Shown here piece by piece: positions 26,391 through 34,786 of a stretch of DNA of 53,851 bases (the first letter of the stretch is position 1; each line of letters opens with the position of its first letter). The stretch spans positions 1 to 53,851 of the forward strand of contig NZ_NMZQ01000013.1 in the NCBI RefSeq assembly GCF_010093125.1. Direction: 5' to 3'. The notes under the pieces were generated by a model. The model made no database searches. It was not told where the DNA came from and saw only the letters and a list, made by a program, of their open reading frames with translations. Position numbers and translations under genes: made by a program. Source of the stretch: Veillonella sp. R32. Lineage in GTDB: Bacteria; Bacillota; Negativicutes; Veillonellales; Veillonellaceae.

Positions 26391-26462
26391 TAGTCATGTT
26401 AGAAATAGTGCTATAAATGATTATTCATATCTAAATTGGTCATGGTAAAAATGTGAAATTTA

Positions 26463-26497
26463 CTTGTATTTCCTATTGAAATAGAATAGGAAACAAG
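26463..26497. promoter_or_regulatory. Dyad overlapping the ABC-importer promoter (candidate operator)
   Basis: CTTGT-AT-TTCCTATT, 7 nt, AATAGGAA-ACAAG: two half-sites of 13 bases with one 2-nt bulge. The right part of the left arm overlaps the -35 box TTGAAA (26476-26481), and the right arm fills the spacer up to the -10. No T run follows, so it is not a terminator. A repressor binding here would block RNA polymerase; the regulator is unknown. Confidence 0.6.
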
Positions 26498-26504
26498 CTA
26501 TAAT
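26476..26504 (+). promoter_or_regulatory. Sigma-A promoter of the ABC-importer operon
   Basis: TTGAAA (26476-26481), 17-bp spacer, TATAAT (26499-26504), about 58 bp before the start of the solute-binding protein gene. Confidence 0.78.
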
Positions 26505-26561
26505 AAATGCAATATCCCGTGTAGGTGGATACATGTAGTATGGTAGAAGGGAGCATTTTAT

Positions 26562-27542
26562 ATGTGGAAAAAACGTGTAGTAGTAGCTGCTGCCACAGCT
26601 TTGATGGCTGTTGGTTTGCTTAGTGGCTGCGGTAGTGACAATGGTAGTGGTGCTGATAAGACATACAAAGTAGGGGTTATCCAGTTGGTGGAACATCCTG
26701 CGTTAGATGCGGCCAATAAAGGGTTTGTTGATGGTTTGGCTTCTAAAGGCTTTAAAGACAATGTAAAAATTGACCAGCAAAATGCACAAGCTGATCAATC
26801 AAACTTAAATAGTATTGCTCAACGCTTTGTATCGGATAAAGAAGATTTAGTCTTAGCGATTGCAACACCATCGGCACAAGCTATGGCTAATGCAACGAAA
26901 GACATTCCTATTTTAGGTACGGCTATTACCGATTATGTCCAAGCTAAATTAGTAAATAGCAATGAAAAACCTGGTACAAATGTAAGTGGTACTACGGATA
27001 TGAATCCTGTGGAAAAACAGGTGGATTTGATTACTCGCATTTTACCAAATGCGAAAAAGGTAGGCTTAATTTACAGTGCTAGTGAAGTAAACTCACAATT
27101 ACAAGCCGCGCGGATGAAAGCGCATGCTAAGGAAAAAGGCCTAGAAGTAGTAGAAGCGACTGTACAGAATGTGAATGATATTCAACAAGCTGCTCAGAAC
27201 CTTGTTTCACAAGGGGTACAAGCTATTTACATGCCAACAGATAATGTAGTAGCTTCGGCTATGCCTAATTTAGTAAAAATCACAGATGAAGCTAAAATTC
27301 CTGTATTCCCAGGTGAAGATAATATTGTTAAAATTGGTGGTCTTGCAACCTACTCGGTTGATTACTACCAATTAGGATTCCAAGCTGGTTTAATGGGGGC
27401 TAAAATCTTATCAGGCGAAGCTAAAGTAAGTGATATGCCAATTGAAAGCCAGAAAGAGTTTAAACTTGTTATTAACGAGGACGTAGCAAAACGTCTTGGT
27501 ATTACCATTCCTGCTGATGTGTTGCAGGAAGCAAGTAAATAA
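26562..27542 (+). CDS. ABC importer substrate-binding lipoprotein (TrpX-like, ABC_sub_bind family)
   Basis: A 326-residue lipoprotein. The signal peptide has a lipobox LLSGC with acylated Cys23. The mature part is a periplasmic-binding-protein fold: YKVGVIQLVEHPALDAANKGF, QNAQADQSNLNSIAQ, AIATPSAQAMANATKDIPI, then GLIYSASEVNSQLQ and PVFPGEDNIVK..GLATYSVDYYQLG. This pattern is that of the TrpX/ABC_sub_bind group, in which some streptococcal members bind aromatic amino acids; the ligand here is not established. Anchored on the outer face of the inner membrane. First gene of a three-gene importer. GAAGGGAG precedes the ATG. Confidence 0.87.
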   Translation: MWKKRVVVAAATALMAVGLLSGCGSDNGSGADKTYKVGVIQLVEHPALDAANKGFVDGLASKGFKDNVKIDQQNAQADQSNLNSIAQRFVSDKEDLVLAIATPSAQAMANATKDIPILGTAITDYVQAKLVNSNEKPGTNVSGTTDMNPVEKQVDLITRILPNAKKVGLIYSASEVNSQLQAARMKAHAKEKGLEVVEATVQNVNDIQQAAQNLVSQGVQAIYMPTDNVVASAMPNLVKITDEAKIPVFPGEDNIVKIGGLATYSVDYYQLGFQAGLMGAKILSGEAKVSDMPIESQKEFKLVINEDVAKRLGITIPADVLQEASK

Positions 27543-27545
27543 TTC

Positions 27546-27577
27546 AAAAAGAAAAGGGCTTCGGCCTTTTTCTTTTT
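27546..27577 (+). terminator. Intra-operon hairpin between binding protein and permease genes
   Basis: AAAAAGAAAAGG-GCTTCGG-CCTTTTTCTTTTT: a purine/pyrimidine stem with a compact UUCG-type loop, ending in T-rich sequence, immediately after the binding-protein stop. It probably lets part of the transcripts stop, giving more binding protein than permease. Confidence 0.75.
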
Positions 27578-27593
27578 ATTGATGGAGGAACGT

Positions 27594-28463
27594 ATGGAAA
27601 ACCTTATTATTTCAACCTTAGGACAGGGCTTATTGTGGTCCTTGTTGGCTATCGGTGTATTTATTACATTTAGAGTTCTTGATATTGCCGATCTAACTGT
27701 GGAAGGAAGTTTCCCTTTAGGGGCGGCTATTTCTGTTACCTTAATTGTAGCTGGTGTAAATCCAGTTGTATCTATTGTGGCAGCTGCTGTTGGCGGTATG
27801 CTAGCCGGTGTAGTGACGGGCTGGGTTCATACAAAATTAAAGATTCCTGCTTTATTAGCCGGGATTTTGACCATGATTGCCCTTTATTCGGTGAATCTTC
27901 ATGTCATGGGGAAAGCGAATGTATCCTTGTTGCGCATGAATACGATTTATACTTATTTTGAAGCTATGAATATTCCTGCTACTTGGGCATTAGCTTTAGT
28001 AGGGCTATTAGTAGCCATCATTACGGGTATCTTTTTATTTTGGTTCTTCGGCACGGAAATTGGTGCCGCCATTCGTGCTACGGGGGTCAATCCACAGATG
28101 ATTCGCGCCCAAGGCGTTAATACAGATACTATGATTGTACTTGGGCTGTTATTATCGAATGCCTTTGTGGCTGTAGCTGGTGCTCTTGTGGCACAGGGCA
28201 ATGGTTATGCAGATGTCGGTATGGGGGTTGGTACAATCGTAATTGGCCTCGCTTCCGTTATTATTGGGGAAGTGCTCTTTGGCACTAAATCCTTTGTGCA
28301 AAATTTAGTAGCCGTAGTATTAGGTTCCGTAGTATACCGCATTGTTATTGCCGTTGTATTATACTTAGGTATGCCACCAAATGACTTAAAATTATTTACT
28401 GCGGTATTAGTTGCTATTGCTTTATCGTTACCAACGTTAAAGGCAAAATGGCAGAGTCGTTAA
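27594..28463 (+). CDS. ABC importer permease (TrpY-like)
   Basis: A 289-residue inner-membrane permease of the branched-chain/ribose-type ABC permease superfamily. The N-terminus GQGLLWSLLAIGVFITFRVLDIADLTVEGSF is typical. At least eight hydrophobic segments are visible, and the cytoplasmic loop GTEIGAAIRATGVNPQMIRAQGV is the coupling EAA-like region (about 151-173). I start it at ATG 27594, which has GGAGG 5 nt upstream; two in-frame starts further 5' (TTG 27579, ATG 27582) overlap that site. It works with the lipoprotein upstream and the ATPase 12 bp downstream. Confidence 0.88.
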   Translation: MENLIISTLGQGLLWSLLAIGVFITFRVLDIADLTVEGSFPLGAAISVTLIVAGVNPVVSIVAAAVGGMLAGVVTGWVHTKLKIPALLAGILTMIALYSVNLHVMGKANVSLLRMNTIYTYFEAMNIPATWALALVGLLVAIITGIFLFWFFGTEIGAAIRATGVNPQMIRAQGVNTDTMIVLGLLLSNAFVAVAGALVAQGNGYADVGMGVGTIVIGLASVIIGEVLFGTKSFVQNLVAVVLGSVVYRIVIAVVLYLGMPPNDLKLFTAVLVAIALSLPTLKAKWQSR

Positions 28464-28475
28464 GGAGGGGTACCT

Positions 28476-29267
28476 ATGTTAGAAGTGAAACAAATTGTAA
28501 AAACATTCTTTAAAGGTACGGTTAATGAAAAAGTAGCCCTTCATGGTGTAGACTTGCGCTTAGAATCTGGCGACTTTGCCACTGTTATTGGTGGTAATGG
28601 GGCTGGTAAAAGTACCTTATTAAATTCCATTGCTGGTGTATTTCCTGTCGACTCTGGTTCCATTCATATTAATGATACTGATATAACCAAAATGCCAGAG
28701 TATAAACGAGCAGCTTTTATAGGACGTGTTTTCCAAGACCCTATGCTAGGTACAGCTGGTAATATGCAGATTGAAGAAAATTTATTATTAGCTTTGCGAC
28801 GGGGTAAGCGCATGGGCTTAAAATGGGCCTTTGTACCTAAAGAACGAGAATTATTTAGAGAGCGTTTATCTTTGTTAGGCTTAGGTCTAGAAGACCGCTT
28901 AACGGCTCGTATGGGGCTTTTAAGTGGGGGACAACGGCAGTCTATTACCTTGTTAATGGCTACTATGTTACGGCCTGAATTATTGCTCTTAGATGAACAC
29001 ACCGCAGCGCTTGATCCTAAAACAGCTGAAAATGTGTTAAATCTTACCGATAAGTTAGTGCAGGAACATAATTTAACAACGCTTATGATTACCCATAATA
29101 TGCGCGATGCCTTGCGCTTTGGCAATCGTTTGATTATGATGAATAATGGTCGTATTATCTTTGATGTTCGTGGTGAAGATAAAAAGAAACTGACTGTCCA
29201 GGATTTATTAGAGCGCTTTGAAGTGGCCGGCGATGCAGTGAGTGACCGCATGGTATTAGGCTCTTAA
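28476..29267 (+). CDS. ABC importer ATP-binding protein (TrpZ-like)
   Basis: A 263-residue ABC ATPase. Walker A GGNGAGKST (about 39-47), signature motif LLSGGQRQSI, Walker B LLLLDEHTAALDP, and switch His in MITHNM. It powers import through the permease encoded upstream. AAGGAGG precedes the ATG. No terminator was recognised immediately after it. Confidence 0.92.
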   Translation: MLEVKQIVKTFFKGTVNEKVALHGVDLRLESGDFATVIGGNGAGKSTLLNSIAGVFPVDSGSIHINDTDITKMPEYKRAAFIGRVFQDPMLGTAGNMQIEENLLLALRRGKRMGLKWAFVPKERELFRERLSLLGLGLEDRLTARMGLLSGGQRQSITLLMATMLRPELLLLDEHTAALDPKTAENVLNLTDKLVQEHNLTTLMITHNMRDALRFGNRLIMMNNGRIIFDVRGEDKKKLTVQDLLERFEVAGDAVSDRMVLGS

Positions 29268-29297
29268 TAGGATACTTCATAGGATAGTCGATAGAAT

Positions 29298-29377
29298 ACT
29301 TGAATTAGATTCAAGTGGGGATTAGCAGTTAAAGAGGATCGTAGAATTATATTCAAGTAGTAGAATTATATTCAAGT
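29298..29377. repeat. Cluster of ATTCAAGT repeats upstream of rpsO
   Basis: ACTTGAAT-TAG-ATTCAAGT forms an inverted repeat at 29298-29316. Two further direct copies of an 18-bp unit TAGAATTATATTCAAGTA start at 29342 and 29361 (19-bp period). All lie between the importer genes and the rpsO promoter. They could be protein-binding sites, or a weak terminator for the importer operon; there is no T run. Confidence 0.6.
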
Positions 29378-29382
29378 AATCC

Positions 29383-29411
29383 TTTACAAGTACTAGTCTA
29401 TATAGTATACT
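29383..29411 (+). promoter_or_regulatory. Sigma-A promoter of rpsO
   Basis: TTTACA (29383-29388), 17-bp spacer, TATACT (29406-29411). The transcript would carry a leader of about 90 nt before rpsO. Confidence 0.68.
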
Positions 29412-29436
29412 GATTGAGGTGCGAAGAGCACTATAA

Positions 29437-29492
29437 CGCAAGCGAAGTATACGAATCTCCAACGTTTACTTTGGCTTAGCGAGGTTTTTATA
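29437..29492 (+). promoter_or_regulatory. Structured rpsO leader, hairpin followed by a T run
   Basis: CGCAAGCGAAG-TATACG (29437-29453) pairs with CGTTTA-CTTTGGCTTAGCG (29463-29481) with few mismatches. AGGTTTTTAT follows, and then the rpsO ribosome-binding site. A smaller GTGC-GAAGA-GCAC stem precedes it. S15 is known to autoregulate through structured rpsO leaders in several bacteria; that this is such an element is inference. Confidence 0.5.
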
Positions 29493-29507
29493 TTAGGAGG
29501 AAACGAA

Positions 29508-29774
29508 ATGTTAACTACAGAAGCTAAACAAGCTATCATCAAAGAATTTGCTGTTCATGAAGGCGACACTGGGTCTCCAGAAGTACAAATCGCGATTTTA
29601 ACTAACCGCATTGTATACCTTACTGAACATTTGAAGGAACACAAAAAAGATCATCATTCCCGTCGTGGTCTTTTGAAATTAGTTGGTCAACGTCGTAACA
29701 TGCTTGACTACCTTCGTCGTAAAGACATTGAACGTTACCGTGCAATTCTTGAAAAATTAAACTTACGTAAATAA
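29508..29774 (+). CDS. rpsO: 30S ribosomal protein S15
   Basis: An 88-residue S15 of standard length. It shows [22 protein letters not shown], the [19 protein letters not shown] helix that contacts 16S rRNA, and [22 protein letters not shown] precedes the ATG. It is bounded by its own promoter and a strong terminator, upstream of pnp as in many bacteria. Confidence 0.98.
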   Translation: MLTTEAKQAIIKEFAVHEGDTGSPEVQIAILTNRIVYLTEHLKEHKKDHHSRRGLLKLVGQRRNMLDYLRRKDIERYRAILEKLNLRK

Positions 29775-29785
29775 TTTACGTATAG

Positions 29786-29811
29786 AAAAAGCGGCCTTGG
29801 CCGCTTTTTTT
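29786..29811 (+). terminator. Rho-independent terminator after rpsO
   Basis: AAAAAGCGGCC-TT-GGCCGCTTTTTTT; strong GC stem and T run. Confidence 0.94.
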
Positions 29812-29987
29812 GTATGTACTATGACTTGCTTATAGTTACTAGGATATTTATTTTTTATACGAAAAAGAGAAAATAATTGGTTCATTGCTATAAAAAGCGT
29901 GAAAAAGACTTTTATTTTATCCTATAATCCTTTACAATAAGATAGAATGTAAAAATTGTAGAAGAGTGATTCAGAGGAGGAATCGGA

Positions 29988-32057
29988 ATGGAACAATTCC
30001 AAATGGACCTTGCAGGTCGTACCCTTATAATTGAAACAGGGGAACTTGCAAAACAAGCAGGCGGTGCTGCCTTAGTACGTTATGGTGATACAGTGGTGTT
30101 AGTCACTGCTACGGCATCTAAAGAAGCCAAAGATATTGACTTCTTCCCATTAACGGTAGACTATGAAGAAAAAATGTATGCTGTAGGACGTATTCCTGGT
30201 GGCTTTGTGAAACGTGAAGGACGTCCGCCAGAAACGGCGATTCTTCATAGTCGTTTGATTGACCGTCCGATTCGCCCATTATTTGATAAAGGTTGCCGTA
30301 ATGATGTACATGTATGTGCTACTGTATTATCTGTAGACCAAGATAATGCCCCTGAAATTTGTGGTATGATTGGTGCGTCCGCAGCCTTAGCTCTTTCTGA
30401 TATTCCGTGGGCTGGCCCAATTGCTGGGGTACGCATTGGCCGTGTTGGTGGTACTTTTGTGATTAACCCAACGGTAGCACAATTAGCTGCTAGTGATTTA
30501 AATGTAGTAGTAGCGGGTACTAAAGATGCTATTTTAATGGTTGAAGGTGGCGCTCAAGAAGTAGCGGAAGATGTATTATTAGATGCTATTATGACAGCCC
30601 ATGAAGAAATTAAACGCATCGTAGCGTTCCAAGAAGAAATGGTTGCTATAGCAGGCAAAGAAAAACGTGTATTGCCGACCCATGCGCTTAACGAAGAAAT
30701 TTTAGCAGCTGTTAAAGAATATGCTCATGATGCGTTGGATAAAGCTGTTCGTTGTGCGGATAAACAACAGCGCGATGCTCAACAAGATGAAGTATATGCT
30801 GATACGAAAGCTCATTTTGAAGAGATTTATCCAGATAATATGGATGATGTTTCTATGGCTCTTGAAAAAATGACGAAAGAGATCGTACGTCATATGATTA
30901 CGGTAGAAAAAATTCGTCCTGATGGCCGTCAGTTAGATGAAGTACGTCCTATTAGTGTGCGTGTAGGCGTATTGCCTCGTACCCATGGATCTGGTTTATT
31001 CACTCGTGGTCAAACACAAGTACTTAATATTTGTACCTTAGCGCCATTGTCTGAAAAACAGACTATTGATGGTATTGGTATTGAAACAGAAAAACGTTAT
31101 ATTCACCATTATAATTTCCCATCCTATTCCGTAGGGGAAGCTCGTTCCTCCCGTGGTCCAGGACGCCGTGAAATTGGTCATGGTGCGTTAGCTGAACGCG
31201 CTTTATTAGCCGTGTTACCAACGGAAGAAGAGTTCCCATATGCTATGCGTTTAGTATCTGAAGTATTAGAATCCAATGGTTCTAGCTCCATGGCTTCCGT
31301 ATGTGGCAGTACCTTGTCCTTAATGGATGCAGGGGTACCTATTAAAGCACCTGTAGCTGGTATTGCAATGGGCCTTGTAACACAAGGTGAACATTATACG
31401 ATTTTAACAGATATTCAAGGCATGGAAGATGCCCTTGGCGATATGGACTTCAAAGTAGCTGGCACTGCTAAAGGGGTTACGGCTATCCAGATGGATATTA
31501 AAATCTCCGGTTTATCGCGTGAAATTTTAAAAGAAGCTTTGGAACAAGCTCATAAAGGCCGTATGCACATTATGGGAAAAATGTTAGCTGTTATCGAAGC
31601 CCCACGGGATAATATGTCCCCATGGGCACCACGTATTATTACTATGAATATTGACCCTGACAAAATTCGTGATGTAATTGGTCAAGGCGGTAAAGTAATT
31701 CGTGGTATTATTGATGAAACAGGGGCTAAAATCGATATTGAAGATGATGGCACTATTTTCATCTCCGCTGTAGAAGAAGCATCAGCTAATAAAGCGATTG
31801 AAATCATTACTAATTTAACAAAAGAAGTAGAAGTGGGCGAAGTATATCTTGGTAAAGTAACTCGTCTTATGAATTTCGGTGCTTTTGTTGAAGTATTACC
31901 TGGTAAAGAAGGGTTAGTACATATTTCCAAATTAGCTAAAGAACGTGTTGAAAACGTTGAAGATGTAGTGAATGTAGGCGACGAAATTATGGTTAAAGTT
32001 ATCGAAATTGATAAACAAGGCCGCATTAATTTGTCTCGCAAAGATTGTTTAAAATAA
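29988..32057 (+). CDS. pnp: Polyribonucleotide nucleotidyltransferase (PNPase)
   Basis: A 689-residue phosphorolytic 3'-5' exoribonuclease. Two RNase PH-like domains (about 1-220 and 310-530) flank an alpha-helical linker. The second PH core carries the conserved [17 protein letters not shown] and [18 protein letters not shown] segments. The KH domain (about 555-610, [13 protein letters not shown]) and S1 domain (about 620-689, [29 protein letters not shown]) follow. It acts in RNA turnover in the cytoplasm. Strong AGAGGAGG before the ATG. A TATAAT or TACAAT near 29923-29938 may be its own promoter, but the -35 is unclear. Confidence 0.98.
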   Translation: MEQFQMDLAGRTLIIETGELAKQAGGAALVRYGDTVVLVTATASKEAKDIDFFPLTVDYEEKMYAVGRIPGGFVKREGRPPETAILHSRLIDRPIRPLFDKGCRNDVHVCATVLSVDQDNAPEICGMIGASAALALSDIPWAGPIAGVRIGRVGGTFVINPTVAQLAASDLNVVVAGTKDAILMVEGGAQEVAEDVLLDAIMTAHEEIKRIVAFQEEMVAIAGKEKRVLPTHALNEEILAAVKEYAHDALDKAVRCADKQQRDAQQDEVYADTKAHFEEIYPDNMDDVSMALEKMTKEIVRHMITVEKIRPDGRQLDEVRPISVRVGVLPRTHGSGLFTRGQTQVLNICTLAPLSEKQTIDGIGIETEKRYIHHYNFPSYSVGEARSSRGPGRREIGHGALAERALLAVLPTEEEFPYAMRLVSEVLESNGSSSMASVCGSTLSLMDAGVPIKAPVAGIAMGLVTQGEHYTILTDIQGMEDALGDMDFKVAGTAKGVTAIQMDIKISGLSREILKEALEQAHKGRMHIMGKMLAVIEAPRDNMSPWAPRIITMNIDPDKIRDVIGQGGKVIRGIIDETGAKIDIEDDGTIFISAVEEASANKAIEIITNLTKEVEVGEVYLGKVTRLMNFGAFVEVLPGKEGLVHISKLAKERVENVEDVVNVGDEIMVKVIEIDKQGRINLSRKDCLK

Positions 32058-32084
32058 ACTACCGATTGAAAGAGGAGTCGTTAG

Positions 32085-32534
32085 ATGGATATACGTGGAT
32101 TTGAAGTTGTCTCGCAGTATGAAGATAAAGACATTGCATTACCTAGACGCAAAACAACGGAAAGTGCAGGGTATGATATTGAATGTGCTGAGGCAGTGAC
32201 AATTAACCCCGGTGAAATGAAGTTAGTTGCTACTGGTCTTAAGGCCTTTATGAATTATGATGAATACTTGGCGATTCATATTCGTTCAAGTATGGCCATT
32301 AAGCGGCATCTCATGCTAGTAAACAGTACTGGGATTATTGATAGTGATTACTATAATAATGAAGAAAATGAAGGCCATATTTTAATTGCTCTTATTAACA
32401 TGGGGCAAGAGGCAGTGAGTCTTGAAAAAGGCGAACGAGTGGCTCAAGGTATTTTCTCTAAATATTTAATCACCACTGATGATGATGCAACTGGTATTCG
32501 TACAGGTGGCATTGGTAGCACTGGTAATAATTGA
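32085..32534 (+). CDS. dut: dUTP diphosphatase (trimeric dUTPase)
   Basis: A 149-residue trimeric dUTPase hydrolysing dUTP to dUMP and PPi. Motif 1 AGYDIECAE, motif 2 IHIRSSMAIKRHLML, motif 3 NSTGIIDSDYYNNEENEG, motif 4 KGERVAQGIF, motif 5 RTGGIGSTGNN. Motif 2 departs from the usual PRSS (here IRSS), and motif 3 carries a slightly longer loop, but all five motifs are recognisable. It follows pnp by 27 bp with GAGGAG, so they are likely co-transcribed, and a long hairpin closes the unit. Confidence 0.88.
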   Translation: MDIRGFEVVSQYEDKDIALPRRKTTESAGYDIECAEAVTINPGEMKLVATGLKAFMNYDEYLAIHIRSSMAIKRHLMLVNSTGIIDSDYYNNEENEGHILIALINMGQEAVSLEKGERVAQGIFSKYLITTDDDATGIRTGGIGSTGNN

Positions 32535-32542
32535 CGCTAAAG

Positions 32543-32652
32543 AATACTCCACAAGCTGATATAGTTCTCATAAGGCTAACCTACTATCGATTAATATAGA
32601 TAGTAGGTTAGGGGTAGAACTATGGATTGCTGGGTGGAGTATTTTCTTTTTT
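32543..32652 (+). terminator. Three-tier nested hairpin after dut
   Basis: Outer arms AATACTCCAC/GTGGAGTATT, middle arms ATAGTTCT/AGAACTAT and inner arms CTAACCTACTATC/GATAGTAGGTTAG are nested in order, about 100 nt in all, followed by TTCTTTTTT. It is much longer than the other terminators here and may be a small repeated element that doubles as a terminator. Confidence 0.7.
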
Positions 32653-32662
32653 AGATTGAACC

Positions 32663-32690
32663 TTTACCTTTAGGTTGAGTATGATACAAT
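32663..32690 (+). promoter_or_regulatory. Probable promoter for the Nudix hydrolase gene
   Basis: TTTACC (32663-32668), 16-bp spacer, extended -10 TGATACAAT (TACAAT at 32685-32690), about 50 bp before the ATG. Confidence 0.5.
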
Positions 32691-32740
32691 AATTAGAGAT
32701 TAGTAGTATTATATTCGTAGGATTATATAGGAGATAAACG

Positions 32741-33274
32741 ATGAGCCTTCATAGAGAAAAACAACTATCTTCAGAAATGAAATTTGATGGTCGTTTAATT
32801 AAAGTGACTTTTGATATTGCTGATGTGAATGGTAAAGATGCGTGGCGCGAAGTAGTACACCATCCAGGAGCTAGTGCCATCGTCGTTATTGACGAACAAG
32901 GGCGTATTGTAATGGAACGACAATTCCGGTATGCCTTAGATCGTGGTTTATTGGAAATTCCCGCTGGTAAACTAGATGCTGGTGAAGATCCTTTGACTTG
33001 TGCTAAACGAGAACTAGAGGAAGAAACTGGATATAAAGCAGAGGAATGGATTTCCCTAGGTGCTATTGCTACTAGCCCTGGTTTTTGTAACGAAGTGATT
33101 CATCTGTATGTAGCGAAAGGCCTTAGCAAAGGACAAACTCATTGGGATGATGATGAATATGTAGAGTTAGAGTATTACACCTTTGACGAATTGATGGCAG
33201 CCATTCGTAAGGAAGAAATTAAAGATGGTAAAACATTAGCTGCCTTAGCATTAGCTATGCCCTATCTTAAATAA
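32741..33274 (+). CDS. Nudix hydrolase, ADP-ribose pyrophosphatase type
   Basis: A 177-residue Nudix protein. The Nudix box reads GKLDAGEDPLTCAKRELEEE followed by TGY, matching GX5EX7REUXEEXGU, at about residues 86-108. The N-terminus (VHHPGASAIVVIDEQGRIVMERQFRYALDRG, shortened here) and EIPAGKLD are typical of NudF-like ADP-ribose pyrophosphatases, which give AMP and ribose 5-phosphate. This fits with deoB downstream, which handles (deoxy)ribose phosphates. AGGAGA precedes the ATG. Confidence 0.87.
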   Translation: MSLHREKQLSSEMKFDGRLIKVTFDIADVNGKDAWREVVHHPGASAIVVIDEQGRIVMERQFRYALDRGLLEIPAGKLDAGEDPLTCAKRELEEETGYKAEEWISLGAIATSPGFCNEVIHLYVAKGLSKGQTHWDDDEYVELEYYTFDELMAAIRKEEIKDGKTLAALALAMPYLK

Positions 33275-33371
33275 TGAGAAGCTAACTAATAGTTACATAT
33301 AGTATTACAACGAGTAAACAGGTATCAGGAGGGCAGCTCTCCGTGATGCTATGTAGAAATTGAGGCCTTGT

Positions 33372-34550
33372 ATGTTTAAACGAATTATTTTAATTGTGAT
33401 GGATAGTGTGGGTATTGGTCATGCTACCGATGCGGGTCTATTTGGTGATGAAGGGGCCAATACGATTGGCCATATAGAAGCGGTAGGGGGCACTTTACGT
33501 TGTCCTACTTTGAAACGTTTAGGGTTGGCCCAGATTGCCGATATTCAGCGTGATGAGGAGGCAGTGACTGGTCTATTTGGCCGCCTTCATGAAATCAGTA
33601 AGGGCAAGGACACGACTAGTGGTCATTGGGAGTTATTAGGTCATCCCGTAGATGTGCCGTTTCCTACTTTTTATGAAGGCTTTCCACAAGAGGTGATGGA
33701 GGCCTTTACGCGCGAAACAGGCTATGGCTATTTAGGTAATGAGGTGGCGTCAGGCACAGAGATTATCGAGCGATTAGGGGCGGAGCATTTAAAAACGGGC
33801 AAGCCTATTGTGTATACGTCCGCTGATTCAGTTTTTCAAATCGCCGCGCACGAAGATGTGATTCCTTTGGATGAATTATATCGTATATGTAAAATTACTC
33901 GTGAGAAAGTTTGTATTGGCGATTATTATGTAGGCCGTATTATTGCTCGTCCTTTTGTAGGTGAGTTAGGACATTTTAAAAGAACCTCTAATCGTCATGA
34001 TTATAGTCGTATGCCAGAGAAAACGTTGTATTGGGAAATATTACAACAACATAATTTACAAACCATTGGGGTTGGTAAAATTGGTGATATTTATGCTAAG
34101 GTAGGGATTAGCGAGTCGTATCCCACAAAATCAAATGCCCATGGTATGAATGAGGCTGCGCGACTTCTAGGGGGCCAATTTAAAGAGGGTCTCATGATGA
34201 TTAATTTAGTTGAATTTGATAGTCTTTACGGTCATCGTCGTAATGTAGCTGGTTATAAACGAGCCTTAGAGGATTTTGATTACCAATTAGGTGGTTTCTT
34301 AGATCTATTAGAAGCGGACGATTTGCTCTTAATCACTGCTGATCATGGGAATGATCCTACTTGGACAGGCACGGATCACACTCGTGAATTAGTGCCCCTC
34401 TTGGGCTATTGGAAGGGCTTAACGAATCCTATTGCCTTAGGTGATCGCTCTACATTTGCGGATGTAGGTCAGACTATGTTGGCTAACTTTGGTCTTGTGG
34501 GGGATGTGGGAACGAGCTTTTTAGATTATATTGCGCAAGCGAAGTCGTAG
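33372..34550 (+). CDS. deoB: Phosphopentomutase
   Basis: A 392-residue alkaline-phosphatase-superfamily metalloenzyme interconverting (deoxy)ribose 1- and 5-phosphate in nucleoside salvage. Start at ATG 33372 with GAGG 6 nt upstream; a TTG at 33360 is in frame but less likely. Motifs are IILIVMDSVGIG with metal Asp, GKDTTSGHWE with the phosphorylated Thr, LLLITADHGNDPTWTGTDHTRE with further metal ligands, and VPLLGYWKG at the C-terminus. Full-length for DeoB. Confidence 0.96.
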   Translation: MFKRIILIVMDSVGIGHATDAGLFGDEGANTIGHIEAVGGTLRCPTLKRLGLAQIADIQRDEEAVTGLFGRLHEISKGKDTTSGHWELLGHPVDVPFPTFYEGFPQEVMEAFTRETGYGYLGNEVASGTEIIERLGAEHLKTGKPIVYTSADSVFQIAAHEDVIPLDELYRICKITREKVCIGDYYVGRIIARPFVGELGHFKRTSNRHDYSRMPEKTLYWEILQQHNLQTIGVGKIGDIYAKVGISESYPTKSNAHGMNEAARLLGGQFKEGLMMINLVEFDSLYGHRRNVAGYKRALEDFDYQLGGFLDLLEADDLLLITADHGNDPTWTGTDHTRELVPLLGYWKGLTNPIALGDRSTFADVGQTMLANFGLVGDVGTSFLDYIAQAKS

Positions 34551-34674
34551 GGAAAACAGAAAATTCGTCGAGTTGCAAGACATATAATGGAGATAGAAGC
34601 GATATGTTTTCTCCTATACCCTTATGTTTGGGATATACGTAATACGCTTGCGATAAAAGAAAACAACAAAAATA

Positions 34675-34718
34675 AAAAGGAACGGCTTTTAAGGGATTAC
34701 TTAAGAGCCGTTCCTTTT
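34675..34718 (+). terminator. Rho-independent terminator after deoB
   Basis: AAAAGGAACGGCT and AGCCGTTCCTTTT arms with an inner TTAAG/CTTAA stem. The symmetrical A and T runs mean it could work in both directions, but rpsT already has its own hairpin next to it. Confidence 0.85.
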
Positions 34719-34740
34719 GGTATGTTCAATTAAAGGGCAT

Positions 34741-34774
34741 AAAAAAAGCGCCGTAACTAAGTTACAACGCTTTT
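34741..34774 (-). terminator. Rho-independent terminator of rpsT
   Basis: On the minus strand: AAAAGCG-TT-GTAACT, loop, AGTTAC-GG-CGCTTTTTTT. It lies 13 bp past the rpsT stop. Confidence 0.88.
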
Positions 34775-34786
34775 AGTGCCTTAGAA

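Noticed and set aside
26391-26475. Terminator for the 16-26 kb gene run just after the ArsC/Spx-like gene
   Set aside because: No hairpin with a T run was found; the strong dyad at 26463-26497 lacks a T tract and overlaps a promoter, so I treat it as an operator.
28664-29251. A 195-codon open frame on the minus strand across the ABC ATPase gene
   Set aside because: It is antisense to a clear ABC ATPase, has Ser/Lys/Arg-rich composition typical of a shadow frame, and no ribosome-binding site or domain was recognised.
29912-29938. Promoter for pnp
   Set aside because: TATAAT and TACAAT occur, but neither has a convincing -35 at normal spacing; not listed as a feature.
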